From: Geminicoccaceae bacterium
GTDB taxonomy: Bacteria; Pseudomonadota; Alphaproteobacteria; Geminicoccales; Geminicoccaceae
NCBI GenBank assembly: GCA_020638465.1
Contig: JACKIM010000002.1
Location: 1 to 64,000, forward strand
Direction of reading: 5' to 3'
Length of the DNA: 64,000 nucleotides
The notes under the pieces were generated by a model. The model was not told the DNA's origin and did not search any database. It saw nothing but the letters and a program-made list of their open reading frames with translations. How positions within the stretch are numbered: position 1 is the first letter of the stretch; each line of letters starts with the position of its first letter. Below are positions 50,506 to 59,485 of this stretch, piece after piece. Both the position numbers and the translations under genes were made by a program.

Positions 50506-52077
50506 TCAGTTGGGTGCCTTGACGGCGAATATCTCCACGCGACGGTTCATCGCCCGTCCCTGGTTGTCGCCGTTGCTTGCGAGCGGGAACTTCTCGCCGC
50601 GGCCCTGAGCGAACAGTCTCCAGGGCTGGATGGCCACCTTCTGGAGAAACAGGTCGCGGGCCACTTGTGCACGTTCGAGTGACAGTTCCTCGTTGTAGGG
50701 TGCCGCACCCAGCGAATCGGTATGGCCGACGATCTTGAAGTAATAGCCGGGCGAGCGGCCGAGGCTGGCCATGCAGTCGGCGATGGAGGAGAGCTGGGCC
50801 TGGTCGATCCTGGTCCGGGCCTCGCCGAAGCGAAGGGTGCCGATCAGGTAATGTTTCCATTCCTCGGCATCCTGACCTGCGAGATAGGTCCTCTTGACCG
50901 GTTTGCTCATGTTCGGGCAGGCTGGATCGGCACCCGCGGCCGGTTCGATATCTTCCTCGCGGGTAGCCAGTCCCGCAACGTCGATGTCCGGCATCTGCAG
51001 GGCACCATTGTGGTCGCGCCTGAAGCCGAGATTGCCCAGCAGTTCGCGGCGGGCGTGATCGCTGGCATCGGCCGCCCGGATCATCTCCTTCTCGTAGTCT
51101 GATGCCGACTGCTCGATGGTGACCTGCTTGATCTCCTCGAGCGCCTGTTCGAGCACCGCACGGACGTTCTTCTGCTGGTTCTGCATCATCGCGACCTGCT
51201 GCTCGCGTTGCCGCAGCTCATCCTCGAAGCGGGTCCGGTCATCCTGCAGGCGTTGTTCGAGCAGGGTCATGCTGGCCTGGGCCTCGGCCACGCGCTGCTG
51301 GTACCGTTTCTCCTCCTTCTCGTTGCGGGCAATGAGATCGCGCATCTCGACGTTGATGTCGGCGACCCTTTGATCCGCCTTTTCCAGTTGCTCCCGGGCT
51401 TGCCTGGCTTCTTCGCGGCTGCCGTTGAGCATGCTTGTGAGCTTGTTGCGCTCCTCGTCGAGACTGAGCAACTGGCCCGCGAGTTCCTCGACCCGCGACG
51501 TGCTTTCCGCGACCAGACTGTCCAGCCGGTCGCGCTCGCCACGCAGCGACTCGAGTTCGCCCTGGGTACCGTCCAGCTGTGCCGTCAGGCTTTCGACCCG
51601 CCGCTGGGACAGGAGGACTTCCGAGCGCTGGCGCACTTCGGTGATTTCCTTGCGCAACAACAGCTCGGCCATGCGTTCGACGTCGCGCCGGGCCTCTTCG
51701 AGATTGCGGGCGAGTTGTCCCACAGGCAATTCACTGCGCTGCTGCTGGTTTTCCAGAGCGGCGATGCGGGAACGCAGCACTTTCAGCAGATTGTCGAAAT
51801 CCTCCGTCGAGGTCGGCATGCGGTCGGCGATTTCGGGAGCGCCGGTCGGCAGCTGCCTGGAGTCGTCGATGGCCGCCGGCCCGGCTGGCGGCGGACCCTT
51901 GGTGACCGGATCGTCCGGATTATGCTCGGTATCGGTGGGAAGAATCACGGTCTTCGAGTTCTTGCCGCCGGCAACCGTCTGCGCCTCGGCCAGGGATGGC
52001 ATCTGGGTGGCCGCCATGAGCACTGCCGCTACCAACGGCCATGAGCAGGCTTTGAACGAGCTGAAGGAGTGCGCCAT
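50506..52077 (-). CDS. OmpA-domain protein with long coiled coil
   Basis: A 523-residue envelope protein. Its parts are a signal peptide (SFSSFKACSWPLVAAVLMAA), a proline-rich linker, and a long heptad-rich coiled coil (about residues 85-345: LRSRIAALENQQQRSELPVG, VESLTAQLDGTQGELESLRG and so on). The C-terminal OmpA-like peptidoglycan-binding domain shows FKIVGHTDSLGAAPYNEELS, LERAQVARDLF and GRAMNRRVEIFAV. It should anchor to peptidoglycan and reach across the periplasm. The ATG at 52077 follows the divergent gap with comF. Its layout resembles coiled-coil/OmpA proteins involved in envelope organisation or motility, but no specific role can be assigned. Confidence 0.9.
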   Translation of the reverse strand: MAHSFSSFKACSWPLVAAVLMAATQMPSLAEAQTVAGGKNSKTVILPTDTEHNPDDPVTKGPPPAGPAAIDDSRQLPTGAPEIADRMPTSTEDFDNLLKVLRSRIAALENQQQRSELPVGQLARNLEEARRDVERMAELLLRKEITEVRQRSEVLLSQRRVESLTAQLDGTQGELESLRGERDRLDSLVAESTSRVEELAGQLLSLDEERNKLTSMLNGSREEARQAREQLEKADQRVADINVEMRDLIARNEKEEKRYQQRVAEAQASMTLLEQRLQDDRTRFEDELRQREQQVAMMQNQQKNVRAVLEQALEEIKQVTIEQSASDYEKEMIRAADASDHARRELLGNLGFRRDHNGALQMPDIDVAGLATREEDIEPAAGADPACPNMSKPVKRTYLAGQDAEEWKHYLIGTLRFGEARTRIDQAQLSSIADCMASLGRSPGYYFKIVGHTDSLGAAPYNEELSLERAQVARDLFLQKVAIQPWRLFAQGRGEKFPLASNGDNQGRAMNRRVEIFAVKAPN

Positions 52078-52314
52078 GATTGTTCTTCCGGTTTTCACGA
52101 GCCTGCGATGCCTTGCGAAACGGTGTGTCAAAGATTTACCCGAAAAGGCGAATTTATCCAACTTGATTTCGCCAGCCTGCCGACGACCGGAGCCCCGGTA
52201 TTCCGGCCTCGATCGAGCAGGACGCCAAGGGGACTGTCCAAAAACTTGCAAACGGTGTGGTCGAAATAGTATAAATGTCAATCCACTTTTCGGTTGAAAT
52301 TTGTAGTTTGTCGG

Positions 52315-53076
52315 ATGAACCACCAGCGGCATGTGATACGATCTGTCGTAACGATGATGGTCAATGCCGTCATTCCGGCCCGATGTCTCGCGTGCAGCCG
52401 TATCATCGACATTCAGGGCGAACTCTGCGAGGTCTGCTGGAATGCGCTGCGGTTCATCAAGGGCGATGTCTGCCGCATCTGCGGTCGTCCGTTCGGCGGG
52501 ATCTTACCGCACGAGCGATTGTGTGGCGACTGCATGGATGAGCCGCCACTCTATGACCGGGCGCGTGCGCCCCTCCTGTATGAAGGGGTGGGGCGGCGGC
52601 TGGTCCTGAGGTTGAAGCACGGGGGGCATATCGAGGGCGCGAGGACGCTTGCGCGGTGGATGGCGTCGGTGGCGGGTCCGTTGATCGACGATACCAGCCT
52701 TCTGGTGCCGGTTCCCGCGCATCGGTGGCGATTGTGGTCGAGAGGGTTCAATCAGGCCGCCCTGCTTGCCGGTCATGTCGGCCGCATCACGGGTGTGCCC
52801 TATCTGCCGCAAGCGCTCGAACGCCGTCAGGCAACGGTCTCGCAACAGGGACTGGGCGCGAGCGAGCGCCGGGTGAACATCACGCCCGCGGCGTTCGCCA
52901 TGACCGCTTCGGGGGCAGCGAGGATTGACGGGCATGGAGTGATCCTGGTCGACGATGTGCTGACCACGGGATCGACCGTCAATGCCTGTGCGGCGGTACT
53001 GAGACGCGCCGGCGCCCGAAGTGTGGATGTTCTGACACTCGCAAGGGTGGCGCGCGAAGAAAGTGCGCCTATATGA
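52315..53076 (+). CDS. comF: ComF family protein (phosphoribosyltransferase-like)
   Basis: A 253-residue member of the ComF/GntX family, linked to DNA uptake or use of external DNA. The N-terminal zinc-finger-like part has CLACSRI, CEVCWN, CRICGRPFGG and CGDCMDE. The C-terminal type I phosphoribosyltransferase domain carries the PRPP-binding loop VILVDDVLTTGSTVNAC. ATG at 52315 is used; TTG at 52294 would add seven residues. It is divergent to the OmpA-like gene and followed by grxC 48 bases later, the comF-grxC-DUF1178 order common in Rhodospirillales-type genomes. Confidence 0.9.
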   Translation: MNHQRHVIRSVVTMMVNAVIPARCLACSRIIDIQGELCEVCWNALRFIKGDVCRICGRPFGGILPHERLCGDCMDEPPLYDRARAPLLYEGVGRRLVLRLKHGGHIEGARTLARWMASVAGPLIDDTSLLVPVPAHRWRLWSRGFNQAALLAGHVGRITGVPYLPQALERRQATVSQQGLGASERRVNITPAAFAMTASGAARIDGHGVILVDDVLTTGSTVNACAAVLRRAGARSVDVLTLARVAREESAPI

Positions 53077-53124
53077 TAGGCCCATGACGGGTTCGTGTTC
53101 ATACACCTTTCGTGGCGTGATGTG

Positions 53125-53388
53125 ATGGCCAAGGTCGAAATCTATACGACGCCGCTTTGTCCCTACTGCATCAGTGCCAAGAGGCTGTTGTCCAGGAAGG
53201 GGGTGGCCTTCAGCGAGATCGACCTGTGGCAGTCGCCGGGACGGCGCGGCGAGATGCTGGAACGCGCCGGGGGGCGGCATACCGTGCCGCAGATCTTCAT
53301 CGACGATGTCGGGATCGGTGGCTGCGATGACCTGCATGCCCTCGATCACGATGGCAGGCTTGATCCCATGCTGGCGAACGACTCATGA
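53125..53388 (+). CDS. grxC: Glutaredoxin 3
   Basis: The 87-residue dithiol glutaredoxin uses glutathione to reduce protein disulfides in the cytoplasm. The active site CPYC is at residues 12-15 in YTTPLCPYCISAKRLL. The cis-Pro motif TVPQIFIDD and the GGCDDL motif for glutathione binding are present. The ATG at 53125 gives MAKVEIYTTP; the upstream in-frame ATG at 53095 is less likely. Its stop overlaps the start of the DUF1178 gene by four bases. Confidence 0.96.
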   Translation: MAKVEIYTTPLCPYCISAKRLLSRKGVAFSEIDLWQSPGRRGEMLERAGGRHTVPQIFIDDVGIGGCDDLHALDHDGRLDPMLANDS

Positions 53389-53870
53389 TCAGTTTCAATC
53401 TCGTATGTGGCAACGGGCATGGTTTCGAGGGGTGGTTCCGCTCGGGGAAGGCTTTCGAGGACCAGGCGGCGCAGGGCGTGCTCGAATGTCCCGTATGCAG
53501 CAGCAATCAGGTTTCCAAGGGCGTGATGGCGCCGGCGATCGCGCGCGGTGTCACGCGCCGCGACGGGGACGGAACCAGGCGGGAAGAGCCGCAAGGCAAG
53601 CCACCGGCGGCTTCGGAGCCGCAGGCCGCAAAGGTCGATCCCCGGCATGTCGGACAGCTGCTCCAGCTGATGCGCAAGATACACGACCATGTCGAAAAGA
53701 ACTTCGAGAATGTGGGCGACCGCTTTGTCAGGGAAGCCCGTGCCATTCACGCCGGCGAAGCCGAGAGACGCGATATCTATGGCCAGGCGACCATCGAGGA
53801 CGCGACTGCCCTGAACGAGGAGGGGATCGTCGTCGTGCCGCTTCCCTCGCTCCCCAAGCTCGACAGCTGA
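53385..53870 (+). CDS. DUF1178 family protein
   Basis: The 161-residue protein of unknown function begins MISFNLVCGNGHGFEGWFRS. A four-residue metal site is likely: Cys and His in LVCGNGH, and the pair in LECPVCSS. The middle is low-complexity, and the C-terminal helix has VGDRFVREARAIHAGEAERR. It is conserved beside grxC and comF in alphaproteobacteria. ATGA overlap shows coupling to grxC. Confidence 0.92.
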   Translation: MISFNLVCGNGHGFEGWFRSGKAFEDQAAQGVLECPVCSSNQVSKGVMAPAIARGVTRRDGDGTRREEPQGKPPAASEPQAAKVDPRHVGQLLQLMRKIHDHVEKNFENVGDRFVREARAIHAGEAERRDIYGQATIEDATALNEEGIVVVPLPSLPKLDS

Positions 53871-53900
53871 GTTCTTTCCCCGATTGGCGAGGAAGGGCGT

Positions 53901-54659
53901 TCAGTCCTTTACGGCGGTCATGATGTAGTTCGTGTCGCGTCTGTGCGACAGTTCGAAGCTGTCCTTCAGCGGGTTGTAGTCGAACCCCTGGATGTCAACC
54001 GTCCGAAGGCCGGAATGCCGCATCAGGCGCGCGGTCTCCGACGGCGTGGCGAAGCGCTTCCAGCTGTGGGTGCCGCGTGGCAGCCAGCCCAGCAGGTATT
54101 CGGCCGCCACGATGGCCTTGATGAATGACGCCGCCGTACGGTTCAGTGTCGAGAGGATCAGGGTTCCGCCTGGTGCCAGCAGTTCGGCAAGATCGGCCAT
54201 CAGCATTTCCGGGTCGGCACTGTGCTCGATCACTTCAAGGCAGGTGATCGCGGTAAACGGGGGCTCACCGGACCGCAACAGGCTGGCCGTATCTCCGGCG
54301 ACATAGCGAATGTCGAGTTCCATGGTCCGTGCATGAAGGCGGGCGACCTCGATGTTGCGCTCGCTCGGATCGAGCCCGGTGATGTCGGCGCCCATCCGTG
54401 CCAGCGGTTCGCTGACCATTCCCGGACCGCAGCCGACATCGAGCATGCGCAGGCCATCCAGCGGCCGCAGGCTGCCGGTGCCGGCGGTCTTCCCGGCGTG
54501 AAGTTCCGTCAGCCGGTCGCGGATGTATGCCAGGCGCGCCGGGTTCATCTTGTGCAGCGGGCGCATGGGACCGTCGATGTCCCAGAAGTCCTCGGCAAGC
54601 GCATCGAAGCGCTCGATTTCATCACGATCCAATGTCGTGTCAGGCGGTGACTTGCTCAT
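53901..54659 (-). CDS. ubiG: Ubiquinone biosynthesis O-methyltransferase UbiG
   Basis: UbiG carries out both O-methylation steps of ubiquinone synthesis with S-adenosylmethionine. The 252-residue protein has the hallmark FDALAEDFWDIDGPMRPLHK and the SAM-binding LDVGCGPGMVSEPLARMG, then ADITGLDPSERNIEVAR. Later it has YLLGWLPRGTHSWKRFATPS, a family signature. ATG at 54659 is preferred: AAGGA lies six bases before it, while the in-frame ATG at 54665 sits inside that ribosome binding site. It is divergent to lysC. Confidence 0.95.
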   Translation of the reverse strand: MSKSPPDTTLDRDEIERFDALAEDFWDIDGPMRPLHKMNPARLAYIRDRLTELHAGKTAGTGSLRPLDGLRMLDVGCGPGMVSEPLARMGADITGLDPSERNIEVARLHARTMELDIRYVAGDTASLLRSGEPPFTAITCLEVIEHSADPEMLMADLAELLAPGGTLILSTLNRTAASFIKAIVAAEYLLGWLPRGTHSWKRFATPSETARLMRHSGLRTVDIQGFDYNPLKDSFELSHRRDTNYIMTAVKD

Positions 54660-54742
54660 TCCCATCCTTTGCGACTAGAAGGTGGCGTCCGCGGCATTGT
54701 CCTGCGGCAAGCGGCGCCATTTATCCGTTCGGGCCCAAATCC

Positions 54743-55966
54743 GTGTCGATCATCGTTCAAAAGTACGGCGGTACATCCGTTGCCGATATCGGTCGTATTC
54801 GCGCAGTTGCCGAGCGCGTCAAGCGTCACCATGAAAAGGGTGAGCGTCTTTGTGTCGTGCTCTCGGCCATGGCAGGCAGCACCAACCAGCTGGTCGACTG
54901 GGTTACCCAGCTCGATCCGGCGGGTTATGACCCGGCCGAACACGACATGGTCGTGTCCACCGGCGAGCAGGTGACCATCGGCCTTCTGGCCATCGCCCTG
55001 CAGACGATCGGGGTGCCTGCGCGCTCGTTCACCGGCTGGCAGGCCGAAATTCATACCGACGGCACCCATGGCAAGGCGCGCATCCGCGAGATTCTCGCCA
55101 CCCGGGTGAGGGCGGCCATGGACAGCGGCCAGGTGGCCATCGTCGCCGGTTTCCAGGGCATTTCGCCCGAGGGCAGGGTGACGACGCTGGGGCGTGGCGG
55201 GTCCGATACCTCGGCTGTGGCGCTGGCTGCCGCCCTTGACGCCGAGCGCTGCGACATCTTCACCGATGTCGATGGCGTCTATACCACCGATCCACGCATC
55301 GTTGCCAAGGCACGCAAGATCGGCAAGATCACTTACGAGGAAATGCTGGAGATGGCATCGCTGGGTGCCAAGGTCCTGCAGACGCGGTCCGTGGCCGTGG
55401 CCATGCAGCATGGTGTGCGGGTGCAGGTGCTCTCCAGCTTCGACGACATTCCTGGAACGCTCGTGGTGAGCGAGGACGAGATCATGGAACAGAAAATCGT
55501 CACCGGTATCGCCTACAGTCGCGATGAGGCCCGCATCACCGTCGTGGGCGTCAAGGACCGCCCGGGCGTGGCGGCGGCCATCTTCGGTCCGTTGTCGACC
55601 AACGGCATCAATGTCGACATGATCGTCCAGAGTGCCTCGCGTGACGGCGTGTCCGCGGCACTCACCTTCACGGTCAGCCGCGCGGATCTTCCACGTGCGG
55701 AGAAAGTGCTCGATGCGCACAAGGAAGACATCGGTTTCGACAGGGTCGTCGGCGACCGGACCGTGGCCAAGATCTCGGTGATCGGCGTCGGTATGCGCAG
55801 CCATGCGGGCGTGGCCCACACCATGTTTGAGACCCTGTCGAGCAAGGGCATCAATATCCATGCGATTGCCACCTCGGAAATCAAGGTGAGTGTGCTCGTT
55901 TCCGAAGACTATACCGAACTGGCCCTGCGCGCGCTGCACACGGCCTACGGCCTCGACGCGGCCTGA
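54743..55966 (+). CDS. lysC: Aspartate kinase
   Basis: LysC phosphorylates aspartate, the first step toward lysine, threonine, methionine and diaminopimelate. The 407-residue protein begins with GTG and reads MSIIVQKYGGTSVADIGRIR. The kinase domain contains KYGGTS, VVLSAMAGSTNQL and FTDVDGVYTTDPRI. Two C-terminal ACT domains follow (ITVVGVKDRPGVAAAIF; ISVIGVGMRSHAGVAHTMFE), indicating feedback control, normally by lysine and/or threonine. Length and layout match the single-chain alphaproteobacterial enzyme. No frame problem was seen. Confidence 0.97.
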   Translation: MSIIVQKYGGTSVADIGRIRAVAERVKRHHEKGERLCVVLSAMAGSTNQLVDWVTQLDPAGYDPAEHDMVVSTGEQVTIGLLAIALQTIGVPARSFTGWQAEIHTDGTHGKARIREILATRVRAAMDSGQVAIVAGFQGISPEGRVTTLGRGGSDTSAVALAAALDAERCDIFTDVDGVYTTDPRIVAKARKIGKITYEEMLEMASLGAKVLQTRSVAVAMQHGVRVQVLSSFDDIPGTLVVSEDEIMEQKIVTGIAYSRDEARITVVGVKDRPGVAAAIFGPLSTNGINVDMIVQSASRDGVSAALTFTVSRADLPRAEKVLDAHKEDIGFDRVVGDRTVAKISVIGVGMRSHAGVAHTMFETLSSKGINIHAIATSEIKVSVLVSEDYTELALRALHTAYGLDAA

Positions 55967-55975
55967 GGAGCATTT

Positions 55976-57019
55976 GTGAACATTCCTTCTCATCCCCGCC
56001 TGCGGGCGTTGACCGAACGTGGCCTCGAACTTCTGGGCTGTGATGTCGCCATCATGTGCGGGGCGATGACATGGGTGTCCGAGCGCAATCTGGTGGCGGC
56101 CATATCCAATGCCGGCGGCTTTGGCGTCCTTGCATGCGGGGCGATGACTCCGGAACTGTTGCGCACCGAGATCGAGGCAACCAAGGCGCTGACGACACGG
56201 CCATTCGGTGTCAACCTGATCGTCATGCATCCCGATCTCGATGCCCTTGTCGAGGTCTGCCTCGAAATGGAAGTCGGACACGTGGTCCTGGCCGGTGGCC
56301 TGCCTCCGCGTGGCGTGCCGGCGCGCATTCGCGATGCCGGCCGAAAGTGTATCGCCTTTGCGCCCAACCTGACCATCGCGAAGCGGTTGGTCCGCACGGG
56401 TATCGATGCGCTGGTCATCGAGGGCATGGAGGCTGGCGGACATGTAGGGTCGGTCTCGACATCGGTACTGGCGCAGGAGATCCTGCCATCTCTCGATGAG
56501 GTGCCGGTCATCGTTGCCGGTGGCATCGGCCATGGCGAGGGGGTGGCAGCCTATGCGGCCATGGGTGCTGCCGCGGTGCAGATGGGTACGCGTTTTGTCT
56601 GCGCCAGCGAATCCGTGGCCCATGATTCGTTCAAGAAGGCCTTCATTCGCGCATCGGCGCGAGATGCGGTAACATCGGTGCAGGTTGATCCGGAATTCAA
56701 GGTCATTCCGGTGCGCGCTCTCGCGAATGCGGCGACCGGACGGTTTGCGTTGACCCAGCGCGAAGTGATCGATCGTTTCCGCAGGGGGGAGATCAGTCAG
56801 GAGGAAGCGTCCTTGACCATCGAGCATTTCTGGGCCGGTGCGTTGCGTCGGGCAGCTGTTGACGGCGACGTGGAGAATGGCTCCTTGATGGCCGGCCAGA
56901 GTGTCGGCTTCGTCAGGGAAATCAAGCCGGTGGCCGACATTCTGGGGGAAGTTGTCGGTCAGGCGGAGGTTGCCTTGGAGCGGATACAGAGAGACTATCG
57001 CGCGGAAGGCGACTTTTGA
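55976..57019 (+). CDS. Nitronate monooxygenase / FabK-like FMN protein
   Basis: The 347-residue FMN-dependent TIM-barrel protein belongs to the 2-nitropropane dioxygenase family. It begins with GTG at 55976, ten bases after lysC. Landmarks are AIMCGAMTWVSERNLVAAIS, SNAGGFGVLACGAM, the catalytic-type His in GMEAGGHVG, and the phosphate-binding VIVAGGIGHGEGVAAYAAMG, then GAAAVQMGTRFVCASES. The role could be detoxification of nitronates or an enoyl reductase-like reaction. The tight spacing to lysC and the overlap with the ptsP frame suggest one transcript. Confidence 0.88.
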   Translation: MNIPSHPRLRALTERGLELLGCDVAIMCGAMTWVSERNLVAAISNAGGFGVLACGAMTPELLRTEIEATKALTTRPFGVNLIVMHPDLDALVEVCLEMEVGHVVLAGGLPPRGVPARIRDAGRKCIAFAPNLTIAKRLVRTGIDALVIEGMEAGGHVGSVSTSVLAQEILPSLDEVPVIVAGGIGHGEGVAAYAAMGAAAVQMGTRFVCASESVAHDSFKKAFIRASARDAVTSVQVDPEFKVIPVRALANAATGRFALTQREVIDRFRRGEISQEEASLTIEHFWAGALRRAAVDGDVENGSLMAGQSVGFVREIKPVADILGEVVGQAEVALERIQRDYRAEGDF

Positions 57020-57081
57020 GCTATCGCCCTAGAGGTCGGGGCGAAAATGATGCTGCGGCCGAGCCGCGGCGCGGGGTGGAA

Positions 57082-59346
57082 ATGTCCAACGCACGCCGGG
57101 TTCTCAAACGGCTCATTGAGGTTGTCGCGCAGCCGATCGGGCCCCAGGAACGGCTGGATCGTATTGTCCAGCTGATTGCTTCCAACCTTGTGGCCGAGGT
57201 CTGTTCTGTCTACGCGCTGCGGGCCGGAGACGTCCTCGAACTGTTTGCCACCGAGGGGTTGGCCGCGGAAGCGGTACATCAGACTCGCCTTGCCGTCGGG
57301 GAAGGTCTCGTCGGCACGATTGCTGCCCATGGCGACATCATCAATACCGATGATGTGTCCTCCCATCCGAACTTCGCCTTTCGTCCGGAAACGGGCGAGG
57401 AAATCTATCATTCGTTCCTGGGCGTGCCGATCATCCGCGGCGGCAAGGTTGCCGGTGTCGTGGTGGTGCAGAATTCCGCCCGCAAGGTCTATGACGATGA
57501 CGATGTCGATGCCTTGCAGGTCATCGCTTCCATCCTTGCCGAGATGTTCTCGTCTGGGGGAATTGTCGATCGTTCGCGCTATACCGACGTCGAGGGGGTC
57601 GGCCGGGAGCCTCTGCGCCTCGAAGGATTGCGCCTCGTCGATGGCATCGCCATCGGCCATGCGTGGCTGCACGCGCCGCGCATCGAGGTGCGGACCTTCA
57701 TCGCCGATGACCCGGAGAGGGAAGTCGCACGGCTTGGCGAAGCCATCGACGGATTGCGCCGGTCGGTTGACGAGATGCTCGAACGCAGCGATCTGGGCAG
57801 TGGCGAGCATCGCGAGATCCTCGAAACCTATCGCATGTTCGCGCACGACAGTGGTTGGCTGCGGCGGATCAACGAAGCAATTCACACCGGCGTCACGGCC
57901 GAGGCGGCGGTGCGCCGGGTCCAGGAAGACACCCAGCTGCGGCTGGGGCATGCCAGCGACCCCTACATTCGCGAGCGGTTGCTCGACATGGATGATCTTG
58001 CAAACCGGTTGCTGATGCAGCTGGTGGGCCGCGATCCTGCGAAAGAGGCCCGCGCCATGCCGGCCAACTCGATCATTGTCGCCCGCAATCTCTCGGCTGC
58101 GGATGTGATCGAGTACGACCGTGGCAAGATCCGGGGCATTGTCCTCGAAGAGGGGTCCAGCACGGCGCATGTCACCGTGGTGGCACGTGCCTTTGACGTA
58201 CCGATGGTAGGCAGGGTCGAGCGGGCGATGACGCTCATCGACAGTGGCGATCAGGTGGCCCTTGACGGTGACCATGGGGCTGCTCTGGTTCGCCCCGCCG
58301 AGGACGTGGTCGAGGCGTTCCGTCGCTCGGTCAGGATGCGCAGGGAACGACGCCGGGCGTATGATGCGCTGCGCGGCGAGCCGTCCGTGACCCGGGATGG
58401 AATCCGCGTCAGCCTGTCGATCAATGCGGCCTTTCTTGTCGATCTGCCCGAGCTGGAGGTGTCCGGTGCGGAAGGTGTGGGACTCTTCCGCACCGAACTG
58501 GCTTTCATGGCGCGTCCCGACTTCCCCAACCCGGAGGTCCAGTCCGGCTACTACTCGTCTGTGCTCGATCAGGCCGGCAACAGGCCCGTCGTGTTCCGCA
58601 CGCTCGATGTCGGCAGCGACAAGCAGATTCCCTACTGGCGGATGCCAGAGGAAGAAAATCCAGCGATGGGCTGGCGGGCCCTGCGCATGTTGCTTGACCG
58701 GCCATCAATCCTGCGGGCCCAGCTTCGCGCCATGCTGGAGGCGGGTGCCGGTCGGGAACTGCAACTGATGTTTCCGATGGTAGCCGAGGTGTCGGAATTC
58801 GTGCGTGCGAGGCAGTTGCTCGATCTCGAGATGGAACGCGCCCGACAACGAGGGACGCCTCCACCGGCGACGCTCAGGGTCGGGGCCATGATGGAGGTAC
58901 CGGCTCTCTACTGGCAGTTGCCGGCACTATTGCCGAAGGTCGATTTTATCTCTGTGGGGAGCAACGACCTCATCCAGTTCCTGTTTGCCTGTGACCGTGG
59001 CTCTCCCTCGCTGAGCGACCGTTATGACGTCCTTTCGCCTCCGGCCCTGAGCTTTCTGCGTGCATTGGTGATCCGATGTCGCGAGGCAGGCGTGCGGCTG
59101 AGTGTCTGCGGCGAAATGGCCAGCCGGCCGATCGAGGCCATGGCATTGGTCGGCCTCGGCGTGCGCCACCTTTCCCTGGCTGCGGCACAGATCGGACCGG
59201 TCAAGGCGATGGTCCGAAGTCTGGACGCGGGCAGTCTTGCGACCTACCTGTTAAGGCAGCTGGATTTGCCGGACCACAGCTTGCGCAACAGCCTTGGAGC
59301 CTATGCACGTGACCATGCCGTTAACCTTAACCCTTCGCTGCGATGA
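57082..59346 (+). CDS. ptsP: PTS-Ntr enzyme I (PtsP) with GAF domain
   Basis: PtsP takes phosphate from phosphoenolpyruvate and passes it to NPr in the nitrogen-related PTS, a regulatory chain that controls carbon/nitrogen balance and potassium. From ATG 57082 the protein has 754 residues: a GAF domain (about 15-155: VGEGLVGTIAAHGDIINTDD), the enzyme I N-terminal domain, the phosphohistidine swivel with active His in EEGSSTAHVTVVARAFDVPM, and the PEP-binding barrel (GVGLFRTELAFM; VGSNDLIQFLFACDRG; LSVCGEMASRP). A TTG at 57016 overlapping the preceding stop would add 22 residues. The ATG has GGGGTGG in front and is preferred. Confidence 0.95.
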   Translation: MSNARRVLKRLIEVVAQPIGPQERLDRIVQLIASNLVAEVCSVYALRAGDVLELFATEGLAAEAVHQTRLAVGEGLVGTIAAHGDIINTDDVSSHPNFAFRPETGEEIYHSFLGVPIIRGGKVAGVVVVQNSARKVYDDDDVDALQVIASILAEMFSSGGIVDRSRYTDVEGVGREPLRLEGLRLVDGIAIGHAWLHAPRIEVRTFIADDPEREVARLGEAIDGLRRSVDEMLERSDLGSGEHREILETYRMFAHDSGWLRRINEAIHTGVTAEAAVRRVQEDTQLRLGHASDPYIRERLLDMDDLANRLLMQLVGRDPAKEARAMPANSIIVARNLSAADVIEYDRGKIRGIVLEEGSSTAHVTVVARAFDVPMVGRVERAMTLIDSGDQVALDGDHGAALVRPAEDVVEAFRRSVRMRRERRRAYDALRGEPSVTRDGIRVSLSINAAFLVDLPELEVSGAEGVGLFRTELAFMARPDFPNPEVQSGYYSSVLDQAGNRPVVFRTLDVGSDKQIPYWRMPEEENPAMGWRALRMLLDRPSILRAQLRAMLEAGAGRELQLMFPMVAEVSEFVRARQLLDLEMERARQRGTPPPATLRVGAMMEVPALYWQLPALLPKVDFISVGSNDLIQFLFACDRGSPSLSDRYDVLSPPALSFLRALVIRCREAGVRLSVCGEMASRPIEAMALVGLGVRHLSLAAAQIGPVKAMVRSLDAGSLATYLLRQLDLPDHSLRNSLGAYARDHAVNLNPSLR

Positions 59347-59485
59347 AGGGATACCCGGCTGTTCATGAATGCAAACGGTTTGGCGGGGCCTTTTCCGTTT
59401 GCTATGAATACAGCTTGCGAGACCGTGCAGACTGACCGTGCGCGGATGAACTGAAGACTTTCAACTACTCGATAGGTTATCACCG

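Noticed and set aside
54656..56827. A 723-codon open frame antisense to lysC and the nitronate monooxygenase-like gene
   Set aside because: Shadow of two intact genes in high-GC DNA.
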